From the NCBI RefSeq assembly GCF_003012735.1, contig NZ_PXYI01000008.1, forward strand, positions 185,967 through 249,966: 64,000 bases of DNA. Reading direction: 5' to 3'. The position numbers and the translations under genes were made by a program. The notes under the pieces are model-generated. The model was not told the origin of the DNA and did no database searches. It worked only from the letters and a program-made list of their open reading frames with translations. Positions 49,622-59,240 of this stretch are shown piece after piece. The DNA comes from Allosphingosinicella deserti. GTDB lineage: Bacteria > Pseudomonadota > Alphaproteobacteria > Sphingomonadales > Sphingomonadaceae. The stretch's first letter is position 1, and each line of letters starts with the position of its first letter.

Positions 49622-51817
49622 GTGGGGGACAGCGACGCAGAACCGGTGCCCGGCGCTCGGAGGGCGACGAAAGGCCATTGCGCCGCGGGAAGCGGCGCCG
49701 GCGGTGCGCACGAAATCGCCGGTGCGCTGCAGACCTATCGGCTGATCGTCGAGAGCATGACCGAAGGGGTGAGCCTGTCCACGGAGGACGGGATCATCGT
49801 CTACACCAACCCTGCCGAAGACCGGATGTTCGGCTATTCCGAGGGCGAATTGATCGGATGCCATGTCTCCACCCAGAATGCCGGTCCGGGGGAGGCCAAT
49901 GACGATCGCGTCGCGGAGGTGATCGGCACCCTGCGCCGCGAGGGCGTGTGGGTCGGCGAGTGGCACAACCGCCGCAGGGACGGTTCGACCTTCTACACCG
50001 CGTCGCGGATCACCGCCGTCATGCTCGACGGCCGCACACACTGGCTTTGCGTCCAGCGCGACATCACCAAGGAACGGGCCGAGCGTGCCGCGCATGCCGG
50101 CACGAAGGAGCGGCTCCAGCTTGCCGTTGAAGGCACCGGCGCCGGGATCTATGACATGAACCTCGAGACCGGCATCGGCTATTGGTCCGAGAGCGTGTTC
50201 CGGATATTGGGCTTCGTGCCGACGCCGGACGGACGGGCGACGGTGCCGATGTGGCGGGAGCGTATCCACCCCGACGATGCCGACTCCGTGCTGACGGAGC
50301 ATAAGCGCGCGATCGGCGGAAGCGGCGATTTCCGGCAGGAGTTCCGGATCGTTCGCGCCGACGACGGCAAAACCCGGTGGATCTCCGTGGTCGGTCGGAT
50401 GGTCCCGGACGCGGTCGGGCTGCGATCGATCGGCACGATCGTCGATACGACCGAGCGCAAGCGGGTCGAAGCGGCGCAGCGTGACAGCGAAGCGCGCCTG
50501 CGGGTGGCGATGGAGGCGGGAAAGCTCGGCTCCTGGTGGTTCGACATCGAGAGCGGCACCGGCGGCTGGTCGGAATATTCCGCGCGGATGCTCGGCGTAT
50601 CGGCGAAGAATCGGGCGGTCACGTTCGGCGAGTGGCGCGGCCTGGTCTATCCGGGCGACCGTGTTGCGGCGGAGGCGGCCTTCGCAGCAGCGATCGCCGG
50701 CGAGACCCCGATCTACGACGCCGAATATCGCGTCGTTCATCCCAATGGCGCCGTCCGCCGGCTGCACGCCGTCGGCGCGGTGGAGCGGGGCGCCGACGGC
50801 TGCGCGACCTATGTCGTCGGAACGTTCCGCGACGTCACCGACGAGCGCAATGCGAGCGAGGCGCTGGCCGAGAGCGCCGGCCGCCTGGATCTGGCGGTGA
50901 CGGCGCACGGCATCGGCATCTTCGACTGGTACGTGCAGACGGGAAAGGTGGTCTGGACCGAGCAGGAGGAGACGCTGTTCGGCCTGCGCCCAGGCAGTTT
51001 CGGCGGCGACATCGCCGATTGGGCCAAATGCCTGCTGCCCGAGGATGCCGAAGCGATGCAGGCGGCGATGGGAGAGGCGATGGCGGAACGCCGCCCGCGG
51101 CTCGATTTCGCATTCCGCATCCGTCGGCCGGATGGCGCGATACGCTGGATCGAGGGCTCCGGCCGTTTTCTCTATGGGGACGACGGCACGCCGCTGCGCA
51201 TGGTCGGCACCAACATGGACGTGACCGAGCGGCGCCGGGCCGAGGACCATCAGCGGCTGCTGGTCAACGAGCTCAACCACCGCGTCAAGAACACGTTGGC
51301 CATCGTCCAGGGCATCGCCCACCAGAGCTTCCGCGGCCCCGCCGTTCCCGCGGAAATCCGGTCGGCCTTCGACGGGCGGCTGGCCGCGCTCTCCGCCGCC
51401 CACAACCTGCTCACCCGCGAAAGCTGGGAGGCGGCATCGATCGCGCAGGTCGTCGCCGACGCGGTGGCGCCGCTGCAGAGCGGTCGGGTCGAGACTTCGG
51501 GGCCCGATCTGCGGCTGCCCGCCAAGACCGCGGTCGCGCTGGCGCTGGCCCTGCACGAGCTGTGCACCAATGCCGCCAAATATGGCGCGCTCTCGTCGCC
51601 GGATGGGACGGTGGCGGTCGAATGGGTCGTGGCGGGCGAGATGCTGCGCTTCAGCTGGCGCGAAAGCGGCGGCCCGCGGGTGGTGACGCCGACCCGCCGC
51701 GGCTTCGGCACCCGCATGATCGAGCGCGCGCTCGCCGCCGAATTCGGCGGCACCGCCACCATCGCATTCCCGCCCGAAGGCGTGATCTGCACACTCGAGG
51801 CGCGGCTGCCAGCCTGA
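49622..51817 (+). CDS. Multi-PAS HWE histidine kinase
   Basis: A 731-residue soluble sensor kinase with four PAS/PAC repeats (about residues 38-155, 165-280, 290-410 and 415-530) and an HWE-type kinase core. VNELNHRVKNTLAIVQ near residue 552 carries the phospho-histidine; HELCTNAAKYGALS is the N-box with its histidine; SWRESGGP gives the W-x-E signature. No transmembrane helix, so the signal is cytoplasmic (light, redox or ligand). The second PAS keeps a GIYDMNLETG start but no obvious LOV cysteine motif. Starts at GTG 49622 after AGGGGGAG. No response regulator is adjacent. Confidence 0.92.
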   Translation: MGDSDAEPVPGARRATKGHCAAGSGAGGAHEIAGALQTYRLIVESMTEGVSLSTEDGIIVYTNPAEDRMFGYSEGELIGCHVSTQNAGPGEANDDRVAEVIGTLRREGVWVGEWHNRRRDGSTFYTASRITAVMLDGRTHWLCVQRDITKERAERAAHAGTKERLQLAVEGTGAGIYDMNLETGIGYWSESVFRILGFVPTPDGRATVPMWRERIHPDDADSVLTEHKRAIGGSGDFRQEFRIVRADDGKTRWISVVGRMVPDAVGLRSIGTIVDTTERKRVEAAQRDSEARLRVAMEAGKLGSWWFDIESGTGGWSEYSARMLGVSAKNRAVTFGEWRGLVYPGDRVAAEAAFAAAIAGETPIYDAEYRVVHPNGAVRRLHAVGAVERGADGCATYVVGTFRDVTDERNASEALAESAGRLDLAVTAHGIGIFDWYVQTGKVVWTEQEETLFGLRPGSFGGDIADWAKCLLPEDAEAMQAAMGEAMAERRPRLDFAFRIRRPDGAIRWIEGSGRFLYGDDGTPLRMVGTNMDVTERRRAEDHQRLLVNELNHRVKNTLAIVQGIAHQSFRGPAVPAEIRSAFDGRLAALSAAHNLLTRESWEAASIAQVVADAVAPLQSGRVETSGPDLRLPAKTAVALALALHELCTNAAKYGALSSPDGTVAVEWVVAGEMLRFSWRESGGPRVVTPTRRGFGTRMIERALAAEFGGTATIAFPPEGVICTLEARLPA

Positions 51818-52064
51818 CAGCCGGGCACCAGGCGGAGGCTGTCCGCGCGACGCCTTGCCGGCTCGCCCGGCAACGACATCCTCCGGCTGCGCAGTCGCGA
51901 CGATCGCGACATCGAGGCCGAGGATCGAGCCACGCTCAGCATTCACGGGGGCACCGACTTGCTTCTGTCGGCCAATGCTGGCGGTCGGCACCGCCCAAGG
52001 GACGCTCTGGCCGCGCTGCGCCTCGGCGGCCCGTCGGCGCGACGATCCGGGGTGGGTCCGCCGA

Positions 52065-54182
52065 TCAGACCACACGATCGGGCAAGGTGAGCGTGGCGCG
52101 GGTGCCGGGACCGTTGTCGTGGAAGTCGATGCGGCCCTTGAGCTGACGGACGAGGCCGCGGGTCAGCCTGGAGCCGAAGCTGCCGGCTTTCTCGGCTCCG
52201 GCGAAGCCCTTGCCGCGATCGCAGACCGAGACTTCCAGCCCGCCGCCTTCCGACTTCTGCTCGGCGCGAAGCTCCAGCGGGCCGATGGCGCCGTCATAGG
52301 CGTGCTTGACCGCGTTGGTCAGCAATTCGGTGACAAGCAAAGCCAGGATCACCGCGTCGCCGGTCGCGACCCGCACCGGCGCCACCCGAACGACGAGCTG
52401 GCTTTCCCAGGCCGGGCCCCAGCTCTCGACCAGGCTTTCGCCGATTTCCTCGAGGAAGGTGTCGAGATTGATCGTGTCCGCCTCGTCGGCGCGCCACAGC
52501 CGGCGGTGCGCCATGGCGACGGCCATCACCCGCTGGCGCGCGAGCTCGAACTGGTGCCGGATCGCTTCGTCGTCGACGTCCGCCGCCTGGATGTGGAGCA
52601 TCGAGGTGACCAGCTGCAGGCTGTTCTGGACCCGGTGATGCACCTCGCGCATCAGCAGATCCTTCTTGTCGATGATCTCGTCGCGGGCGCTGACCGCGGT
52701 TCGCAGCTGGCGGTTGAGATCGGCCAGGTTCTTCTGGCGGGCGAGATCGCACACCGCCTCCCCGAACCGCCGCGCGGCTTCGATCTCCGTGTCGGTCCAG
52801 GGAGCGGAGCGGCCGCGAACCGTTTCCCGCCAGAGGTCGAAGGACTTGCGCGGGGTCAGCATCCCCGCCGGGCCTTCCACCGCCTTGTGGGGATTGCCGG
52901 CCCAATTCACCGCTTCGACCTGCTCGGCCCGGAACCACATCAGCACAAGGCCGGGCTCGCGGCGGACGACCGAGGCGGCAAGGCCGCTGGCCGCCCCGGC
53001 GAACGCCTCCGCCGGTGGATAGGACTCGCGGAGACTGCTGCTTGCGAATACGGGCGCATCCCGCCGCAGCAGCCACTGCACAAGCGCCGAGACCGCCGCT
53101 TCGTCGGGCGCCGAGCCGGTAACCGTGATCGTGCCGTCGCTCCACACCGCGGCACCGTCGCATGGCAGCAGCGCCGCGACGTCGGGGATCGATGCGTCGA
53201 GCGCCGCCTCGATGCTGTCCATGTCGAGCAGCAAGGGGACGAGCTCCTCCCGCCGCCGGGCATATCGCAGCGCCTGGGCGTGGCTGGCGGCATCAGCGCG
53301 GCGGGCGATGTCGGTGGCAAGCAATTCGGCGACCAGGCAGCAGAGCTGGCGCGCCTCGTGCGGGATGGCGCGCGGGGCGTTGGCGTGACAGGCGATCAGG
53401 CCCCACAATTTGTCGTCGACGACGATCGACACCGAAGCCGACGCTGCGACGCCCATGTTGCGCAGATATTGGAGATGGATCGGAGAGACGCTGCGCAGGA
53501 TGCAGTCGCTCATGTCGATCACGCCCGCATCGCCGATCAGCGGCGCCGGCGTGTAGGCGATGTCGGGGATGAGGCGGATGCGGTTGCGGACGTAGAGCGC
53601 GCGCGCCTGCTGGGGAATGTCGGTCGCCGGGAAATGCTGGTGCAGCAATGTCTGCGACGGGTCGGAAAGGGCCTCCGCAATCACCCGCCCCGCGCCGTCG
53701 CCAAGGAAGCGATAGACCATCACCCGGTCGTAGCCGGTAACCTGCTGCACGGTCGCAGCCGCGGCCTGGCAGGCGGCGATCGGAGTGTGGGCGGCGGCGA
53801 TCGACCGCGCCGCATCCTGCACCCTCGCGAGCGCCTCGGCGGCGCTGGGCGGGGCGGTATCGATCGGTTCCAGCTCGACGATCAGCGAAGGGCCTTGGTG
53901 ATGCGTCGTGACGTCGAGGGAGGATCCGTCCTGTGCCTCAAGGATCCCGCGGTGGCCGGTGCCGGCGAGCCGGCGGCGGATGTCGGCGCCGAGAAGCTGC
54001 TCGACCGGCAGGCCGAGCGGCGTCCCGGAGCGGCCGAGATGGCGATCGAAATCGCCCGCGCAGCCGACGATCGCGCCGGATTGGTCGAGGACGATCAGCA
54101 GGCCGTGCGGCTGGATCGCGCCGGGGATGTGGATCGGCTCGCGATCGCATATGGTGAGATCGGACGCCGGCAGCTCAGCCAT
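52065..54182 (-). CDS. bphP: Bacteriophytochrome histidine kinase
   Basis: A 705-residue red/far-red photoreceptor. Cys12 in LTICDREPIHIPGAIQPHG is the biliverdin attachment site. PAS (15-120), GAF (about 140-310) with the ATDIP motif near residue 188, PHY (about 320-490) with the tongue motif PRKSF near 442, then a HisKA_2/HWE-like kinase with MREVHHRVQNSLQLV near residue 512. The kinase type is not the classical HisKA of many BphPs. It begins 8 bases before the end of bphO, so chromophore enzyme and receptor are translated together. No linked response regulator is seen. Confidence 0.95.
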   Translation of the reverse strand: MAELPASDLTICDREPIHIPGAIQPHGLLIVLDQSGAIVGCAGDFDRHLGRSGTPLGLPVEQLLGADIRRRLAGTGHRGILEAQDGSSLDVTTHHQGPSLIVELEPIDTAPPSAAEALARVQDAARSIAAAHTPIAACQAAAATVQQVTGYDRVMVYRFLGDGAGRVIAEALSDPSQTLLHQHFPATDIPQQARALYVRNRIRLIPDIAYTPAPLIGDAGVIDMSDCILRSVSPIHLQYLRNMGVAASASVSIVVDDKLWGLIACHANAPRAIPHEARQLCCLVAELLATDIARRADAASHAQALRYARRREELVPLLLDMDSIEAALDASIPDVAALLPCDGAAVWSDGTITVTGSAPDEAAVSALVQWLLRRDAPVFASSSLRESYPPAEAFAGAASGLAASVVRREPGLVLMWFRAEQVEAVNWAGNPHKAVEGPAGMLTPRKSFDLWRETVRGRSAPWTDTEIEAARRFGEAVCDLARQKNLADLNRQLRTAVSARDEIIDKKDLLMREVHHRVQNSLQLVTSMLHIQAADVDDEAIRHQFELARQRVMAVAMAHRRLWRADEADTINLDTFLEEIGESLVESWGPAWESQLVVRVAPVRVATGDAVILALLVTELLTNAVKHAYDGAIGPLELRAEQKSEGGGLEVSVCDRGKGFAGAEKAGSFGSRLTRGLVRQLKGRIDFHDNGPGTRATLTLPDRVV

Positions 54183-54744
54183 GGACGGTCTCCCGTTCGA
54201 GGCAGCGTTCGAACAAGGCGAAAGCCGCCTCGGCGCCGGCAATCATCGCTGCCCGCTGCGCCGGAATGCCGCCCTCGCGCTCGATCAACGCGCACAGGGC
54301 TCGCCAGCGCGCCCCATCCTCGGGACCGCCGGCGAAGAAGGTGCGGCCCCTCACGTCGGGAAGCAGATAATCGAGCTGCCGCGCGATCACCCGGCCGCCG
54401 AGCGTCGACCCCTGCGCGACATAGAGGCAGCCGAGGGCCGCGCCCGGGGCGTCGGGCGGGCACCAGGGCGCCGGGCCGCGCGGGGGCACTGCTCCGAGGT
54501 GATGAAGATCGGCCTCGAGGCGGCCGATGCGATCGCCGGACCGCGCCGCCGTGCCCCAGGCGGCGCCGCACCGGCCCTCCAGCGTGATGTGAAAAAGATG
54601 CAGGCAGCCGAGCAGGGCGGCATAGGCCGGGCGGCCGAGCCGTCCGGCGGCAATGTCGGCGAACGGCGGGGCGTGGTGCAAGCGCTCGTGCACCTCCTCC
54701 GTCGCGGTTCGGAGGGCGGAGCGTGCGGTCGCGGCGGAAGTCAT
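54175..54744 (-). CDS. bphO: Biliverdin-forming haem oxygenase
   Basis: A 189-residue BphO-type haem oxygenase, which opens haem to biliverdin, the phytochrome chromophore. The proximal histidine is probably in TEEVHERLHHAPPF near residue 20; YVAQGSTLGGRVIARQL is the distal-helix glycine-rich segment. It ends inside the first codons of bphP (8-base overlap). Starts at ATG 54744. No ferredoxin is adjacent. Confidence 0.92.
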   Translation of the reverse strand: MTSAATARSALRTATEEVHERLHHAPPFADIAAGRLGRPAYAALLGCLHLFHITLEGRCGAAWGTAARSGDRIGRLEADLHHLGAVPPRGPAPWCPPDAPGAALGCLYVAQGSTLGGRVIARQLDYLLPDVRGRTFFAGGPEDGARWRALCALIEREGGIPAQRAAMIAGAEAAFALFERCLERETVHG

Positions 54745-54912
54745 CGGAGCGACTGCTGGCAGCCAAGGGCCTCGCTCGCAACGGGAAATCGTCACGCGGG
54801 GGCATGATCTGCACCGATTCTGCACGGGCTGCGCGCCGAAAGCACGCACCCGTCCCAACCCGCCTCGACACGTCTCCGCCAGGACAGGCATCTCATCACA
54901 GGGAGGCAATCC

Positions 54913-56595
54913 ATGTATCTCGATGCCGTCGCACCCGCATCCTCGGCGGGCAAGCGGGGCCGGTTCAGTTTCGGGCTGAAGCTGTTCCTTGCCGTCAGCC
55001 TGCTCTTCGTTGCGGACCGGCTCTTCTACGGCGTCGGCGCAGGCTCGACGGCCGGGCTCTTCGCCGGGCTGCTGATCGCCGCGGCCGCGCTCGCACGGCC
55101 GGCGATCCGGCGCAGCGTCGCGGCCTCGATCGCCGCCGGAGCGGCTCTGCTGTTCGCGGTCGCCCTGTTCGCCGATCCGTCGCTGCTCGCGGCGGCCCTG
55201 TTCTGGGCGGCAGTCTCGATGATGGTGCTGCTGCCCCGCATCGGCTTCGACAACGGCCTGCGCTGGGCCGTGCGCGTCGGCTATCAGCTCGTCGCCGCCG
55301 CTGCGTTGCCGTTCCGCGATTTCGGCAAGGTCCAGCGCGCGCGCCGCCGCCGGGCCCGATCCAGAACCCACAGCAGGATCGCGCTGTTCGGGCTGCCGTT
55401 CATGGGCAGTCTCGTCTTCCTCGCCCTCTTCGCCCGCGCCAATCCGCTGATCGGCGAGGCGCTCAGCGTCGAATGGAGCGAGGCGGCGGCCGGCCTGTCG
55501 TTCGCGCGGCTCGGCTTCTGGCTGCTGTCCGCGGTCGCCATCTGGAGCCTGCTGCGGCCGGCGCTGTTGCGGCTCGGCCGGATCGATCTGGTCGAGGAGG
55601 ATTTCGCGCTGCCGGGCGTCAGTCTGGCGTCCGTGACGCTGTCGCTGATCGCGTTCAACCTCATCTTCGCGCTGCAGAACGCGCTCGACGTCGCCTTTCT
55701 GTGGAGCGGCGCACCCTTGCCCGGCGATCTCACGCTTGCCGATTACGCGCATCGCGGCGCCTATCCGCTGATCGCCACCGCCTTGCTCGCCGCCTTGTTC
55801 GTGCTGGTCACCCTGCGGCCCGGCACCGAGATGGCGGAGAGCCGGCTCGTTCGCCGGCTGGTGTCGGTGTGGATCGCGCAGAACGTGCTGCTGGTCGCGT
55901 CGACGATGCTTCGCACGATCGACTATGTCGAAGCCTATTCGCTGACGATCCTGCGGATCTCGGCCTTGCTGTGGATGGCCTTGGTCGCGATCGGCCTGAT
56001 GCTGATCTGCTGGCGGCTGTGGGGCCGCAAGAGCGCGCGCTGGCTGATCAACGCCAACCTGCTCGCCGCCGGCCTGCTGCTCTCGGCCTGCGCGTTCGTC
56101 GATCTCGGCGCCGTCGCCGCGTCGTGGAACGTGCGCCATGCCCGCGAGGCGGGCGGCAAGGGCGCTGCGCTCGACCTCTGCTATCTCGGTCAGCTCGGCG
56201 ACTCCGCTCTGCTGCCGGTTATCGAGCTCGAAAGCCGAATCAAGGAGCCGGCCTTCCGCGGAAAGCTGGCGTGGATCCGCAACACCAGGCTGCTTGCGCT
56301 CGAGGCGCGGCAGCGGGACTGGCGGACCTGGACAATGCTCGGCGCGCGCCGGCTGGAAGCGGCGCGGACAGCGGCGAGCGCGCACCGCCTGCCGCGCTTC
56401 GCCCCGGATGCGCGCGGCTGCGACGCCGCGCCGGCGCCGCTCCCGCCTCCGCCCGTGGTCGCACAGCCGGCTCCGCCGCTTCCCTCCGCGGGAGTGGAGA
56501 GGACCGGAACGCCTGCGGGAGTGGAGCCGATCGGCACGCCGACGCCCGCGGAGCGGGACGCACGCACCACTTTGACAGCCCCTGCCGCACGGTGA
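54913..56595 (+). CDS. DUF4173 multi-span membrane protein
   Basis: A 560-residue inner-membrane protein with about twelve hydrophobic helices and the DUF4173 signature region NALDVAFLWSGAPLPGDLTLADYAHRGAYPL split across residues 255-290. The last 75 residues are proline-rich and soluble, after a segment of charged helices. The family is uncharacterised. It is followed by an OmpR-type regulator gene 5 bases later, so the three downstream genes form an operon; a role as membrane input or target of the two-component pair is inference. Confidence 0.85.
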   Translation: MYLDAVAPASSAGKRGRFSFGLKLFLAVSLLFVADRLFYGVGAGSTAGLFAGLLIAAAALARPAIRRSVAASIAAGAALLFAVALFADPSLLAAALFWAAVSMMVLLPRIGFDNGLRWAVRVGYQLVAAAALPFRDFGKVQRARRRRARSRTHSRIALFGLPFMGSLVFLALFARANPLIGEALSVEWSEAAAGLSFARLGFWLLSAVAIWSLLRPALLRLGRIDLVEEDFALPGVSLASVTLSLIAFNLIFALQNALDVAFLWSGAPLPGDLTLADYAHRGAYPLIATALLAALFVLVTLRPGTEMAESRLVRRLVSVWIAQNVLLVASTMLRTIDYVEAYSLTILRISALLWMALVAIGLMLICWRLWGRKSARWLINANLLAAGLLLSACAFVDLGAVAASWNVRHAREAGGKGAALDLCYLGQLGDSALLPVIELESRIKEPAFRGKLAWIRNTRLLALEARQRDWRTWTMLGARRLEAARTAASAHRLPRFAPDARGCDAAPAPLPPPPVVAQPAPPLPSAGVERTGTPAGVEPIGTPTPAERDARTTLTAPAAR

Positions 56596-56600
56596 CAGAG

Positions 56601-57314
56601 ATGAATGCGATGACCCACAAGATCCTCGTCGTCGACGACGACGCCCATATCCGCCAGGTCCTGACCTTCGCGCTCGGCAAGGCCGGCATGGAAACGAGCG
56701 AGGCCGGCGACGGCGAAGCCGCCCTTGCCGCGATCGCGCGCGAGCGCCCGGACCTCGTCGTCCTCGACATCAACATGCCGCGGATGGACGGCCTCGAAGT
56801 GTGCCGGCGGCTGCGGACCAGCGGCGACCTTCCGATCCTGTTCCTCTCCTCCCGGGACGACGAGATCGACCGGGTCGTCGGGCTCGAGCTCGGCGCCGAC
56901 GATTATGTGGTGAAGCCCTTCTCGCCGCGCGAGGTCGTTGCCCGGGTCGGCGCGATCCTCAAGCGCGGTGGGCGAGCCGCAGCCGGCGAGCAGCCCAGGG
57001 GGCCGGTGGTGCACAACAATCTTCGCCTCGATCCGGAAGCCTGGGAAGCGCAATGGGCGGGCACCGACGTGCCCGTTACGGTCACCGAGTTCCAGCTGCT
57101 GCTGGCGCTGGCGAGCGTGCCGTCGAAGGTGTTCAGCCGCGACGCGATCATCGACCGCCTGCACGGGCCGGGCTTCGCGGTCACCGACCGCACCATCGAC
57201 AGCCACATTCGCAACGTCCGCCACAAATTCGCGAGGCTCGGCGGCAGCGATCTGATCGAGACCAAGGCCGGCGTCGGTTATCGCATCGGCCGCTGTCTCG
57301 GCGAGCCGGCTTGA
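56601..57314 (+). CDS. OmpR-family response regulator
   Basis: A 237-residue regulator. Receiver domain: acidic pair in VVDDDAH, phospho-aspartate in VVLDINMPRMDG, conserved lysine in VVKPFSPRE. DNA-binding winged helix: TVTEFQLLLALAS, then DRTIDSHIRNVRHKF and VGYRIG. Starts at ATG 56601; ATG 56610 is also possible. The long open frame upstream is a shadow of the DUF4173 gene. It overlaps the kinase gene by four bases (TTGA). Confidence 0.94.
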   Translation: MNAMTHKILVVDDDAHIRQVLTFALGKAGMETSEAGDGEAALAAIARERPDLVVLDINMPRMDGLEVCRRLRTSGDLPILFLSSRDDEIDRVVGLELGADDYVVKPFSPREVVARVGAILKRGGRAAAGEQPRGPVVHNNLRLDPEAWEAQWAGTDVPVTVTEFQLLLALASVPSKVFSRDAIIDRLHGPGFAVTDRTIDSHIRNVRHKFARLGGSDLIETKAGVGYRIGRCLGEPA

Positions 57315-58867
57315 TCCGAGCCGCCAAGGACTGGGTGAAGGCCCATTGGCCGGCGCTTCGCCTGCGCACCATCCTGTTCGCGACCCTGCTGTTCGTCGCG
57401 GCTTTGCCCGGCATCGGCGCGGTGTTCCTGCGCGTCTACGAGAATACATTGGTCCAGCAGACCGAGGCGGAGCTGATTGCGCAAGGGGCGGTGCTGGCTG
57501 GGGTCTATCGGAGCTCATGGCCGGATCCGCTGCCGCCGCCGCCCGAGCGGCTGGAGCCGCAGCAGCCCCAGATCGATCTCAACGCGATGTCGACCCTGCC
57601 GTCGCAGGCCGATTGGCGGACGACCGCGGACTCCGCCGAAGCGCCGGCGCGGCAGGCCGGGCTGCGGCTGCTGCCGATCGCCCGCGAGACGACCCGGATC
57701 ACCCTGGCCGCGATCCGCGTGCTCGACGCCCGGGGGATCGTCGTCCTCGGCCGCGGCGACCTGCGCAAGAGCTATGCCCATCTGCCCGAAGTGCGCGCGG
57801 CGATGGCGGGGCGGACGGTGACGATGCTGCGCGAGAACGACGCCTATGAGGTCCGGTATCCGCTGCAATGGCTGAGCCGCGCCGCGACCGTCCGCGTACA
57901 CTATGTGCGGCCGATCGAGGGCGGCGGTCGGGTGATCGGGATCCTGATGCTTTCGCGCTCGCCGCGCGGGCTGTTCGTCGGACTCTACCAGGATCGCGGC
58001 AAGATCCTGCTCGGAATTGCCTTGATCTTCGCCACGTTGCTGGTGCTCGCCGCCTTGCTGTCGCGCGGCATCACCCGGCCGATCGAGGCGCTGAGCGAAG
58101 CGACCGAGAATGTCGCCCGCGGCGCCGTGTCGGTGCCGGAGCCGCCGCCGACCGCGGCGATCGAGATCCAGGCGCTCTACGTCAATTTCGCCGCCATGGC
58201 CGAGCGGATCGAGCGGCGCTCGCGCTACCTGCGCGACTTCGCCGCCGCCGTCAGCCACGAGCTCAAGACTCCGATCGCCGGGATCAAGGGCGTGCTCGAA
58301 CTCATGGCTGAGCACCCGACCATGCGCGACGACGAGCGCGCGCGTTTCCTGCGCAACGCCAATGCCGATGCCGACCGGCTCTCGCACTTGCTCCGACGGC
58401 TGCTCGATCTCGCCCGCGCCGACATGGCGCTGGCGCCGGAGGACAGCGCCGGCGCGGTCGCCGATCCGGCGCTGCGGGTGGCGGACGCGCACCGCAATGC
58501 GGCGTTCGACGTCGTCCTGGCGGTGGCCGATCTGCCGAGCGTCTCGGCGCCCGAGGAATTGCTGGAGGCGGTGCTCGAAACCCTGGTCGAGAACAGCCGC
58601 CAGGCCGGCGCGCAGCGAGTCACCATCGAAGGGCGGGCGGAGGCGGCGCGGGTGCGGCTGATCGTCGCGGACGACGGCCCCGGAATCCCCGGCGCCGATC
58701 ATGAGCGCATCTTCGAGCCGTTCCACACCAGCCGCCGCGCCGAGGGGGGCTCGGGACTCGGCCTGTCGATCGCGCGATCGCTGCTGGCGGCGTGCGGCGG
58801 CACCATCGTCAGCGTGCCGGCTCAGCATGGCGCGCGGTTCGAGATCTGCCTGCCGGTGGCGCGGTGA
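57311..58867 (+). CDS. Membrane sensor histidine kinase
   Basis: A 518-residue partner of the regulator before it. Two transmembrane helices (about residues 19-40 and 236-255) bracket a periplasmic sensor domain of roughly 195 residues rich in proline and arginine. HAMP is followed by AAVSHELKTPIAG near residue 316 with the phospho-histidine, then N (VENSRQAG), G1 (DDGPGIPG), F and G2 boxes. Layout resembles CreC. Starts at TTG 57311, translationally coupled to the regulator stop. Confidence 0.93.
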   Translation: MIRAAKDWVKAHWPALRLRTILFATLLFVAALPGIGAVFLRVYENTLVQQTEAELIAQGAVLAGVYRSSWPDPLPPPPERLEPQQPQIDLNAMSTLPSQADWRTTADSAEAPARQAGLRLLPIARETTRITLAAIRVLDARGIVVLGRGDLRKSYAHLPEVRAAMAGRTVTMLRENDAYEVRYPLQWLSRAATVRVHYVRPIEGGGRVIGILMLSRSPRGLFVGLYQDRGKILLGIALIFATLLVLAALLSRGITRPIEALSEATENVARGAVSVPEPPPTAAIEIQALYVNFAAMAERIERRSRYLRDFAAAVSHELKTPIAGIKGVLELMAEHPTMRDDERARFLRNANADADRLSHLLRRLLDLARADMALAPEDSAGAVADPALRVADAHRNAAFDVVLAVADLPSVSAPEELLEAVLETLVENSRQAGAQRVTIEGRAEAARVRLIVADDGPGIPGADHERIFEPFHTSRRAEGGSGLGLSIARSLLAACGGTIVSVPAQHGARFEICLPVAR

Positions 58868-59240
58868 CTCCACCCCTCCCCGGAAGGGAGGAGCCGGGCG
58901 TGGGTGGCGAGCATCGCGAGCCCTCGTTTGCGTCGCCGTCTACGCAGCGGCGTGTTCGTGCGTAACGGGACCGAGCGCATTCTCCTGTCGGGCGGCGAGG
59001 CGACGCTGCTGCCGATTCTCCCCCATCCTTCGGCCCATCTCGGACAGGCCACGCGACGAAGCGGCACGAAGCCGCGAAGGTGGGAACGCCGGAGCCCCGG
59101 CGGCGATGCCGCGCGCGGCAATTCTCGGCGGCTGGCAATCCGCTGCCCCGCCCTCGAACAACAGGCGCAATACAGGGGAAGTCGGGCCCTTGGATCGAAG
59201 AGGTCCGCACGAGGAATTCCCACGGAGGAAGGCCACGCGG
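58868..59240. other. Intergenic stretch with a hairpin and a repeat copy
   Basis: About 373 bases. CCTCCCC-GGAAGGGAGG at the left end is a small palindrome after the kinase gene. One copy of a 17-base repeat (ACAGGCGCAATACAGGG) lies at 59161-59177. No coding frame is convincing. Confidence 0.45.

Noticed and set aside
54723..56600. Long plus-strand frame upstream of the response regulator
   Set aside because: Arg/Ala-rich shadow of the DUF4173 gene in another frame; the regulator has its own ATG at 56601.
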